A stretch of DNA of 6,219 nucleotides. Origin: Methanolinea sp. GTDB taxonomy: Archaea; Halobacteriota; Methanomicrobia; Methanomicrobiales; Methanospirillaceae. The stretch is from the NCBI GenBank assembly GCA_013331225.1, contig DUGV01000296.1:1-6219 (forward strand), in the 5' to 3' direction. Below, one piece after another: positions 1-5,031 of the stretch (position 1 is the first letter of the stretch; each line of letters begins with the position of its first letter). The position numbers and the translations under genes were made by a program. The notes under the pieces were generated by a model. That model searched no databases. It worked only from the letters and a program-made list of their open reading frames with translations, and was not told the origin of the DNA.

Positions 1-462
1 CCCAATCATCGTGATGCTCCCCCCGAGTATCGCGGCAAACCCCATCGGCATCATCAAACGGGAGACGGGAATCCGGGTCTGTTTTCCGATGCGCCTCAAT
101 GCAGGCAGGAAGAGTGCGGCGGATCCTATGTTCTGCAGGACCGAAGAGAGACACCCGACTGTCATCGAAGTGGTGGCAACGACCCGCTGCTCGCTTGTCC
201 CGGCGTACCTGATGATTGCATTGGCAATACGGGACGTAACACCCGTCCGCTCTATCCCGAACCCGAGTATCATCACTGCCGCCATCGCGATGACCGCATT
301 CGACGCGAATCCAGAGAACGCCTCTATTGGGGATATGAGGCCGAGCCAGGCCAGCGAAAGGCTTGCCAGGATGGCAACCAGGTCGATCCGGACCCGGTCG
401 CTCACAAAGAGGATGACAGTGACCGCAAGGACTCCCCCAAGGAGGAGAATGCTGGTATCCAT
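1..462 (-). CDS. SLC13/DASS-family permease, N-terminal 154 codons (runs off left edge)
   Basis: This is the N-terminal third or so of an integral membrane transporter of the SLC13/DASS (ion transporter superfamily) type, which usually moves anions such as dicarboxylates, sulfate or phosphate with Na+ or H+. Translated on the minus strand it starts MDTSILLLGGVLAV and gives hydrophobic segments near residues 4-20, 26-44 and 54-70. The family-type stretch SSVLQNIGSAALFLP lies at 106-120 and the MGFAAILGGSITMIG stretch at 140-154. The usual NNT/SNT hairpin motif reads QNI here, which I recall as a known variant in archaeal members. The ATG at 462 starts directly before transmembrane segment 1, as family members do. 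No clear Shine-Dalgarno is visible, and the frame stays open upstream to 613 with two GTG codons at 580-585, so a 41-codon longer start cannot be fully excluded. Family assignment is firm; the substrate is unknown. Confidence 0.85.
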   Translation of the reverse strand, partial: MDTSILLLGGVLAVTVILFVSDRVRIDLVAILASLSLAWLGLISPIEAFSGFASNAVIAMAAVMILGFGIERTGVTSRIANAIIRYAGTSEQRVVATTSMTVGCLSSVLQNIGSAALFLPALRRIGKQTRIPVSRLMMPMGFAAILGGSITMIG

Positions 463-588
463 GGCGTTATAGGCAGATGTGGCCGAAGAGAGGAAAAAGA
501 TTACCCAAGAACGCCGATGCGCTGGTTGTCTTTTCGGCCGGGACCTTGCATCCCCTCGCGACTCATAATACGAGCCCGGCACCACTTG

Positions 589-686
589 ATACTGCAATCG
601 CAGAGTCCACCGCTATCCGTCCGGGATTCAAGGATGGGGATAATCAGCATGGGTTTGGACAATTGTCCGGGGATCATTTGCAGTAT
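589..686. repeat. Long-range inverted repeat, 9-base arms
   Basis: ATACTGCAA at 589-597 is an exact inverted match to TTGCAGTAT at 678-686, with 80 bases between. It lies in the gap between the phosphodiesterase and the permease, both read leftwards, so it could fold in the permease leader RNA. The inner arm TTGCAG can also pair locally with CTGC on the minus strand (CTGC-GATT-GCAG, 594-605), giving two mutually exclusive structures. A 9-base match over this distance may also be chance. Confidence 0.3.
657..668. promoter_or_regulatory. 12-base perfect palindrome, candidate operator
   Basis: GGACAATTGTCC is a perfect 12-base palindrome in the gap between the two leftward genes, about 195 bases upstream of the permease ATG and about 80 bases past the phosphodiesterase stop. 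Symmetry of this kind suits a dimeric DNA-binding protein. No second copy is obvious in the window and no adjacent promoter box is clear, so its role is inferred only. Confidence 0.3.
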
Positions 687-726
687 ATCGCGGATCCCGA
701 TTCAGCCCACCCTGTCAGTTCAGAGG

Positions 727-731
727 AAAAA
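727..731 (-). terminator. Weak T-tract after the phosphodiesterase gene
   Basis: Reading leftwards, a TTTTT run occurs 19 bases after the stop codon of the glycerophosphodiesterase gene. Archaeal RNA polymerase can terminate at short T-rich tracts, so this is a plausible 3' end, but the run is short and has no convincing stem next to it. A second minus-strand T5 run lies at 494-498. Confidence 0.25.
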
Positions 732-749
732 TGGATGTGTGGGTCCTCC

Positions 750-1430
750 TCACCCGGCCCCTTCCAGCCACTGCCTTGCACTGCATGGATTGTCCGATAC
801 GAACCCGTCCACACCCATCTTTTTCGCCTTCTCCCACAGTTCCAGGTCATCAAGAGTCCAGGGGACCACCTCGATATCCCTGCTCTGTGCATCAGCAACA
901 AGTTCCGGGGTGAGGAGGTCAGACCTCGGAAGGATTACCCGGATATTCTTTCTGGATGCCATTGTCGGGGCGTCGGGAACGGGGCGTGAATAAATGAAGC
1001 CGGTCGCGGTCCCTGGGAGCATCTCGGAGACCATCTCGAGAGATGCACGGTGGAATGAGACCACCAGGAGAGGAGAAGGTGCCTCCTTGTCCAGGATTTT
1101 GCATACCTCCAGCTCGCTTCCCGGCTCCTTGATCTCCACGAAAAGCCCACAAATCCCCCTGACAAGTGAACAGACTTCCATGAGCGAGGGGACATGCTCC
1201 CCTTCTCCGGCGTCAAGAGCGCTCAGTTCTCCATATGTCATATCCGCAACACGGCCACTCCCGTTCGTGGTACGGTCGATAGTCGGGTCATGCATGATCA
1301 CCGGGACCCTGTCGCGGGAGAGCCGGATGTCCACCTCCACGTACTCCGCGCACCTCATTGCATAACGGACCGCCTTGCAGGTATTTTCCGGGCCCGGTGA
1401 CCGGGCGCCCCTGTGGCCTACGATGTACAT
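750..1430 (-). CDS. Glycerophosphodiester phosphodiesterase (GDPD family), 226 aa
   Basis: Cytosolic TIM-barrel enzyme of the GDPD/UgpQ type, which hydrolyses glycerophosphodiesters to glycerol phosphate plus an alcohol with a divalent metal. The catalytic set is visible: H6-R7-G8, E15-N16-T17, E32-x-D34, H47-D48-P49, then RTTNGSG at 53-59 and VEIK at 98-101. Late barrel motifs are SFHRASLEMV near 130, VPWTLDD and GVDGFVSDNP near the end. Length fits the single-domain family. I chose the ATG at 1430 because MYIVGHRGA is the canonical N-terminus. The frame is open to an ATG at 1589, but that extension would run through the promoter region and has no family resemblance. No signal peptide is visible. 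The gene stands alone and is divergent from the COG2426 gene. Its natural substrate in an archaeon, whose ether lipids are built on glycerol-1-phosphate, is not evident; lipid head-group turnover is a reasonable inference. Confidence 0.93.
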   Translation of the reverse strand: MYIVGHRGARSPGPENTCKAVRYAMRCAEYVEVDIRLSRDRVPVIMHDPTIDRTTNGSGRVADMTYGELSALDAGEGEHVPSLMEVCSLVRGICGLFVEIKEPGSELEVCKILDKEAPSPLLVVSFHRASLEMVSEMLPGTATGFIYSRPVPDAPTMASRKNIRVILPRSDLLTPELVADAQSRDIEVVPWTLDDLELWEKAKKMGVDGFVSDNPCSARQWLEGAG

Positions 1431-1509
1431 CGATCCCGGGGATATGTATCCCCAATTAAAAATAAGCTGCTGCCACGCGACTGTGGCGGAAGAACCATAA
1501 TGTGTCCCC
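1431..1509. promoter_or_regulatory. Bidirectional promoter: AT box flanked by two inverted repeats
   Basis: This gap separates the divergent phosphodiesterase and COG2426 genes. An AT-rich box, AATTAAAAATAA at 1454-1465, can serve as an archaeal TATA element. For the leftward gene it lies about 25-35 bases before the ATG at 1430, which would give an almost leaderless mRNA. For the rightward gene it predicts a start near 1485. On its left is the inverted repeat GGGGATA-TG-TATCCCC (1438-1453). On its right is CTGCCAC-GCGACT-GTGGCGG (1470-1489, with one G.T pair). The box and repeats are seen directly; promoter activity and regulator binding are inferred. Confidence 0.6.
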
Positions 1510-2256
1510 ATGCCAAAATGTGTGAAGAAGGACCCGGTCATCCAAGGGTCCCTGTGTCGTTCATGCCCAATGCCACTCCCCGCCCGCATCCCTTACCTGG
1601 ATATCTGCCCCTCTGTGAAGGTCTCCCTCCCTGAACGGATCCTTCGTCTTGTCCTCCCGTTCATCCTTGGGGGCTGTTATTTCGCGATCTGTCTCCTCTC
1701 CCTCCCGTATGAAACCGCGCTTCTCCTGGGCGGCCTCATGCTTGCATACGTGATCCCCCCCGCAGGAAAAGAGAGCGTCATTCCCCTTGGCATTGCACTA
1801 GGGTTCCCATGGTGGCTCATGGCATGCTCGATTGCCCTTATGGATGTGCTCGCGGGGATATTCATGGCCCTGAACTGTGACCTTGCTTTGAAGATCCCCG
1901 TGCTGGGGAGATGGATACAGCATTTCATGGAGAGAGGCGGTGAATTCGTGAACAAGAGGCCATGGCTCGGGCGTTTCTACTTCACCGGAGTCATCCTCTT
2001 CGTCATGTTCCCCCTGCAGGGGAGCGGAGGAATCGGGGGAACCCTTGTGGGAAGGATGATAGGGCTCTCACCGGGCTCTACACTCCTTGCCATCTCCGTT
2101 GGGGCGATCATTGGATGCACCGTGATCGCGCTTGGCTCCCAGGCAATAAAAGACCTCATCTTCATGAACCTGCAGATGGGGATTGCAGTGCTCTTTTCAG
2201 TGCTGGCGTTCCTGGCAATCGCATACCTCATCTACCGGAGGAGATTGAGGAAATGA
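1510..2256 (+). CDS. COG2426-type small multidrug export family membrane protein, 248 aa
   Basis: Polytopic membrane protein of the family named 'putative small multi-drug export protein' (COG2426, PF06695). The name is historical and transport is not established for most members. Family marks are the GKESVIPLGIALGFP stretch at 86-100 with conserved Glu88, and the FPLQGSGGIGGTLVGRMIGL stretch at 167-186. Hydrophobic segments lie near 46-64, 68-83, 100-121, 156-170, 190-208 and 222-242, followed by a basic tail (RRRLRK). ATG 1510 is the first start after a stop at 1498, but no good Shine-Dalgarno precedes it, and ATG 1570 (residue 21) is an alternative. The stretch before the first membrane segment is unusual, with cysteines at 4, 16, 19 and 33, including a CRSC pair. 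It is divergent from the phosphodiesterase and probably shares its promoter region. Family call is good; start and function are uncertain. Confidence 0.85.
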   Translation: MPKCVKKDPVIQGSLCRSCPMPLPARIPYLDICPSVKVSLPERILRLVLPFILGGCYFAICLLSLPYETALLLGGLMLAYVIPPAGKESVIPLGIALGFPWWLMACSIALMDVLAGIFMALNCDLALKIPVLGRWIQHFMERGGEFVNKRPWLGRFYFTGVILFVMFPLQGSGGIGGTLVGRMIGLSPGSTLLAISVGAIIGCTVIALGSQAIKDLIFMNLQMGIAVLFSVLAFLAIAYLIYRRRLRK

Positions 2257-2419
2257 GGGAAGGGGTTCAGGTCACAATCACCCGGCGTGCGTGGGATACA
2301 ATTCCCGGGGCTGCTATGGCAAGAAAAAAAAACATCAGCCTCTCGTCATCCGGAAACCATGCAGCCGAAGCATTCAATCCAGGGGAGACCTGACTGATCG
2401 ACATGTCCCATCCTCCAAC

Positions 2420-2425
2420 AGGTGA
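2420..2425 (+). promoter_or_regulatory. Ribosome binding site of the DUF2121 gene
   Basis: AGGTGA matches the archaeal anti-Shine-Dalgarno well and sits six bases before the ATG at 2432. It fixes that start, which matters because the second residue (Cys2) is the key feature of the protein. The rest of the 175-base gap from 2257 shows no strong TATA box and no T-rich terminator, so the gene may be read through from the COG2426 gene. Confidence 0.75.
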
Positions 2426-2431
2426 ACAGCG

Positions 2432-3004
2432 ATGTGCCTTGTCATGGCATTTTCGGGGACATACAGCGCGGTGATTGCAGGGGACCAGAGGGAGATCCTT
2501 TTCAGGGGGGAGGCGTCCTGCATCGCGCTCCTGGAATCAGAACTCTATTCCAACAGGCTTTGCACCGAAGAACAGCTCCATGCCCGGGCGGCTGAGCTTG
2601 ACGTGTCCATCACAATCAGAGACGACAAGTGCAAGGTATGGGAGCAGGACGGGATCCTCATCGGCGAGGTGACCGAGACGGACGGCCCCGTGATCAGGAA
2701 GAGGCGCATCTGCGTCTCCTGCGGCAGGTACGCTATCTTCGAGAAGTCCGGGGAGTCCTGGAGCCTCCTTTCCCGGGGGGAGGGAAGCCATTTCCTGGTC
2801 CTTGGAAACGAGGCCACGAAGGGTATCGCTCACCAGTGTATAAGGGAGCACTGGAAACCAGGCGGAGGCACGCTCGAGGATGCCGTTAAAGTGCTCATCC
2901 TCTCCATGCAGGAGGCGGCAAGGAGGACGGCATCAGTGAGCCGGACTTTTTCCATCCTCCAGACAAGGACAAAGGCGGATGTGCCTTGCTCCCTTGGTAT
3001 GTAA
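2432..3004 (+). CDS. DUF2121 (COG4079) methanogen-specific protein, proteasome-like fold suspected, 190 aa
   Basis: I recognise this as a DUF2121-family protein, conserved in methanogens and of unknown function. The N-terminus reads MCLVMAFSGTYSAVIAGDQR. If Met1 is removed, Cys becomes residue 1, Asp is at 17 and Arg at 19, as in proteasome beta subunits (Thr1, Asp17, Arg19). Further proteasome-like pieces seen by eye are DDKCKVWEQDGILIGEV at 64-80 (K66 or K68 as a possible Lys33 equivalent after an insertion), RGEGSHFLVLG at 115-125 (like the GSG turn around Ser129) and the helix LEDAVKVLILSMQEAARR at 148-165. The last resembles the helix before Asp166, but Thr stands at that site. There is a CVSC pair at 94-97. 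There is no signal peptide or membrane segment, so it should be cytosolic. The strong AGGTGA site supports the start. Family identity is fairly sure; the Ntn-hydrolase relation is inference and catalysis is unproven. Confidence 0.85.
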   Translation: MCLVMAFSGTYSAVIAGDQREILFRGEASCIALLESELYSNRLCTEEQLHARAAELDVSITIRDDKCKVWEQDGILIGEVTETDGPVIRKRRICVSCGRYAIFEKSGESWSLLSRGEGSHFLVLGNEATKGIAHQCIREHWKPGGGTLEDAVKVLILSMQEAARRTASVSRTFSILQTRTKADVPCSLGM

Positions 3005-3084
3005 CACGCACCCGCACCCCTTCCCTGAAAGAGACCTTGATAAGGGGACAAGAAAGAGGTGAGTGGAAGAGAGGGAGAGAGAGA

Positions 3085-3369
3085 ATGAATCCAAAAGTGC
3101 GGATAATCGTCGAAGAGTTCTTCCCCAAGATCATCGAGACACACATACGAACCAGGTCTTCGATCGAGACTGCCAGGTTCAGCCTGGAACGCTATCGGAC
3201 AATGGGGCTGCAGGTCATCCGGAACCTCCCTGCAGGAATGAAGGAGGAGGACTTATCCTTCCTCGAGGAAGCCTACCGGGCGGCACTCGGGCGGCTCGAG
3301 GAGTTCCATGGCAGGGAGTCTGCATCGTCATCCTCGACGGTTGGACAGGAGAGCTCCGAGTCCCTATAA
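3085..3369 (+). CDS. Hypothetical small helix-rich protein, 94 aa
   Basis: I do not recognise this family. The start ATG at 3085 follows a purine-rich GAGGGAGAG ribosome binding site. The frame is open further upstream to 2986, but that stretch overlaps the end of the DUF2121 gene and has no protein-like character. The product begins MNPKVRIIVEEFFPKIIETH and appears to be mostly amphipathic helix (about residues 3-36 and 53-76), with a small LPAGMKEEDL turn at 48-57. It ends in a Ser/Glu-rich, probably disordered tail (79-94). There are no cysteines, no signal peptide and no membrane segment. It lies 80 bases after the DUF2121 gene on the same strand with no clear terminator between, so co-transcription is plausible. 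It could be a partner of that protein or a small regulator, but nothing in the sequence decides this. Confidence 0.72.
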   Translation: MNPKVRIIVEEFFPKIIETHIRTRSSIETARFSLERYRTMGLQVIRNLPAGMKEEDLSFLEEAYRAALGRLEEFHGRESASSSSTVGQESSESL

Positions 3370-3372
3370 AGG

Positions 3373-3412
3373 GCAGGTTCATCCTCTCTTTTCTCCCTGA
3401 CCTGCATATTTT
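3373..3412 (+). terminator. Possible terminator after the small hypothetical gene
   Basis: GCAGGT (3373-3378) pairs with ACCTGC (3400-3405). The loop is pyrimidine- and T-rich, and ATATTTT (3406-3412) follows. It starts four bases after the stop codon of the preceding gene. The six-pair stem with a 21-base loop is weak, so archaeal T-tract termination is the more likely mechanism if it acts at all. Confidence 0.35.
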
Positions 3413-3603
3413 CCCGCTGAATTCGCGTTCACATGGCTTTGTCTATCCTGAAACGACCATTGCCTCTCTTTCGAGGGCTACACTCATCCGTGTCCCTCCT
3501 GACCATATCCCGCCCGCCAGGATTCGTGCAGCCATTGCGACAGGTTCATGCAGACAGCAGGAATTCTGCACCATCACACTCCCCTGGATTCTCACAACAA
3601 CAT

Positions 3604-3618
3604 CGGAAATCCTATTAA
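3604..3618 (+). promoter_or_regulatory. Candidate archaeal promoter (BRE plus TATA box) of the importer operon
   Basis: CGGAAAT (3604-3610) followed by CCTATTAA (3611-3618) resembles a purine-rich BRE next to a TATA box. Standard spacing predicts transcription from about 3640, leaving a leader of about 30 bases that holds the inverted repeat and the Shine-Dalgarno. The box is a partial match, and the TATATC at 3649-3654 is too close to the ATG at 3673 to serve a leadered mRNA. Confidence 0.4.
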
Positions 3619-3643
3619 CTACCCCGCCCCAGTTTTTGTATGT

Positions 3644-3662
3644 CATGCTATATCATAGCATG
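3644..3662 (+). promoter_or_regulatory. 19-base inverted repeat before the importer operon, operator or leader hairpin
   Basis: CATGCTAT-ATC-ATAGCATG has perfect 8-base arms and a 3-base centre. It lies just downstream of the predicted transcription start and its last base is the first G of the GGTGAG Shine-Dalgarno (3662-3667). It could be a repressor site that blocks polymerase, or an RNA stem that limits ribosome access. The symmetry is seen directly; the role is inferred. Confidence 0.5.
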
Positions 3663-3672
3663 GTGAGTCCAC

Positions 3673-4998
3673 ATGAAGCGCGAGAGTATTTTCTGTGTAT
3701 TTCTGGCTATCTGCCTGACGTTCCTGTTGTTGAGTTCCGGCTGCACAGAGCAGCAGCCCGCCAGTCAGGGCGGGGAGGTCAAGATAGGGGTGGTCGCTTC
3801 CATGACCGGTGCGGCCAGCACGACCGGCAAAGATATCTGGCAGTCCGCAGAACTGGCCGCGGATGAGATCAACGCGAAGGGCGGCATATACGTGAAGGAA
3901 CTCGGGAAATCGGTTCCGATACGCCTTGTACAGGGAGATGACGAATCCACCCGCGAGGGCGGCCAGAAAGCGGTCTCCAAGCTGATAACCCAGGATAACG
4001 TGGATGTCCTCGTTGGGGGCTATTCGAGTGCCGTGGTCTCTGCCCACCAGTCTATTGTCGCAGAGTACAAGGTGCCATATATCATATCGGGAGGTTCGAG
4101 CACATCCGTCTCGCACCGCGATGATATCGATACCAGCTACATGTTCTTCCACCGCCCGAACACAGACGATTCCGGCGAGGCGAGCATACTGTTCGTCGAT
4201 GAAGTTGTCAGGCCGTCCATACTCACCAAGTTCGGTTTCTCCTCGGACCGGCCACTGAAGATGGCCGTCATCTACCAGGACAGCCCGTTCGGGAAGGGGC
4301 AGCTTGATGCGGTGAAGAACGTGATCAAGGCCAGGAACCTCCCAATCGAGATCGTTGCGGAAGAACCGTTCAAGATGGGTGAGTCGGACTTCAGGACAGT
4401 ATTGACCTCCGTGAAGGCAAAGAATCCTGACATGATCTACTCCGTGACATTCTTGAACGAACTCGTGCCCCTGACCCAGCAGGCAAGGAGAGATGTCGGT
4501 CTCAACACACTGATCCTTGCCATCGAGAACAATGACGACCCCGATTACTACAAGGGCGTGGGCACATATGGCGACGGCCAGGTGATGGAGAGCAGGTTCT
4601 CGCCGTACGCAGTGCCAAGGGGCTCGACTGAAGAGGCCACAAGGCAGTTCCTCGCCAATTTCGACAAAAAATATGGCGGGTTTGCAGGGATGATGGGTGC
4701 CGCGACCTACGAGTCAGTATATATCACAAAAGCAGCCATCGAGGATGCCGGGAGCATCGACAAGGCAAAGGTAAGGGATGCACTCGCAACACTTTCCATG
4801 CCACAGATGATGGAGATCATGAAGGGTGGCACCATCTCCTTCTCACCGGATTACCGGGAGAGCAAGTTCGATCTCTACGTCGTTCAGCTTGCAATGGACC
4901 AGGCGTCTGGAGAACCCCGGCCCCACATCGTCTGGCCCGAAAACCTAAAAGACAAAGAATTTGTCCTGCCTGACTGGTACACCCCAGGATCCTCCTAA
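3673..4998 (+). CDS. ABC importer substrate-binding lipoprotein, Liv (HAAT) family, 441 aa
   Basis: Extracytoplasmic binding protein of the branched-chain amino acid type (Peripla_BP_6), which captures the ligand outside the membrane and delivers it to the LivH/LivM permease. A basic N-terminus (MKRE) and a hydrophobic stretch lead to the lipobox LLSSGC with Cys24 as the probable lipid anchor. The mature domain starts EVKIGVVASMTGAAST (35-50), a typical first strand and ligand loop. Other family marks are VDVLVGGYSSAVVSA (110-124), VPYIISGGSSTSVS (134-147) as the likely ligand-contact loop, MAVIYQDSPFGKGQ (197-210), AATYESVYITKAAIEDAG (343-360) and the IVWPENLKDKEFVLP ending (419-433). GGTGAG at 3662-3667 is a good ribosome binding site. 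It is the first gene of the operon, 33 bases before livH. The true ligand may be an amino acid, amide or a related compound; the family label does not settle it. Confidence 0.93.
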   Translation: MKRESIFCVFLAICLTFLLLSSGCTEQQPASQGGEVKIGVVASMTGAASTTGKDIWQSAELAADEINAKGGIYVKELGKSVPIRLVQGDDESTREGGQKAVSKLITQDNVDVLVGGYSSAVVSAHQSIVAEYKVPYIISGGSSTSVSHRDDIDTSYMFFHRPNTDDSGEASILFVDEVVRPSILTKFGFSSDRPLKMAVIYQDSPFGKGQLDAVKNVIKARNLPIEIVAEEPFKMGESDFRTVLTSVKAKNPDMIYSVTFLNELVPLTQQARRDVGLNTLILAIENNDDPDYYKGVGTYGDGQVMESRFSPYAVPRGSTEEATRQFLANFDKKYGGFAGMMGAATYESVYITKAAIEDAGSIDKAKVRDALATLSMPQMMEIMKGGTISFSPDYRESKFDLYVVQLAMDQASGEPRPHIVWPENLKDKEFVLPDWYTPGSS

Positions 4999-5011
4999 AT
5001 CTTTTTTTAGG
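4994..5011 (+). terminator. T7 tract in a weak hairpin between binding-protein gene and livH
   Basis: CCTAAA (4994-4999) pairs with TTTAGG (5006-5011), and a run of seven T (5002-5008) lies in the loop and right arm. The left arm contains the binding-protein stop codon. Because archaeal polymerase responds to T runs, partial termination here would give more binding protein than permease, a common need of such importers. It could equally be a stabilising or processing 3' end. Confidence 0.4.
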
Positions 5012-5031
5012 CACAGGAGAAGGATTACTGT

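Larger units (their letters stand above)
3370..3672. other. 303-base non-coding stretch before the ABC importer operon
   Basis: No convincing gene lies here. The open frames that cross it (for example one running from the small hypothetical gene into the lipoprotein gene) are out of frame with both real genes and carry no recognisable protein signature. It holds a possible terminator at its left end and, at its right end, a candidate TATA box, an inverted repeat and the ribosome binding site of the importer operon. I see nothing identifiable in the middle 3413-3603. Confidence 0.6.

Noticed and set aside
463..585. 41-codon extension of the permease to GTG codons at 580-585
   Set aside because: The extension is Arg-rich and unlike family N-termini; the ATG at 462 sits right before the first membrane segment. 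A short hydrophobic patch (WVIFFLSSATSAY) keeps slight doubt.
477..993. Two plus-strand open frames of 158-170 codons (477-989 and 517-993)
   Set aside because: They run antisense over the 3' part of the phosphodiesterase gene, whose catalytic motifs are complete; their translations are Pro/Ser/Arg/His-rich and show no domain.
1431..1589. 53-residue N-terminal extension of the phosphodiesterase to the ATG at 1589
   Set aside because: It would cover the promoter box and inverted repeats and overlap the divergent gene; the family starts at MYIVGHRG.
2316..2393. 25-codon open frame (MARKKNISLSSSGNHAAEAF...) upstream of the DUF2121 gene
   Set aside because: It has no proper ribosome binding site, contains an A9 run and is too short to judge; kept only as a possible leader peptide.
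3017..3047. CCCCTT/AAGGGG inverted repeat between DUF2121 and the small hypothetical gene
   Set aside because: Six-base arms with a 19-base loop and no T tract after it; too weak to call a terminator.
3443..3646. Minus-strand 67-codon open frame in the non-coding stretch before the importer operon
   Set aside because: No ribosome binding site or recognisable motif, and it would overlap the operon promoter.
3063..3866. 267-codon plus-strand open frame crossing the small hypothetical gene, the non-coding gap and the start of the lipoprotein gene
   Set aside because: It is out of frame with both real genes, lacks a protein-like composition and would remove the promoter and lipobox start of the importer operon.
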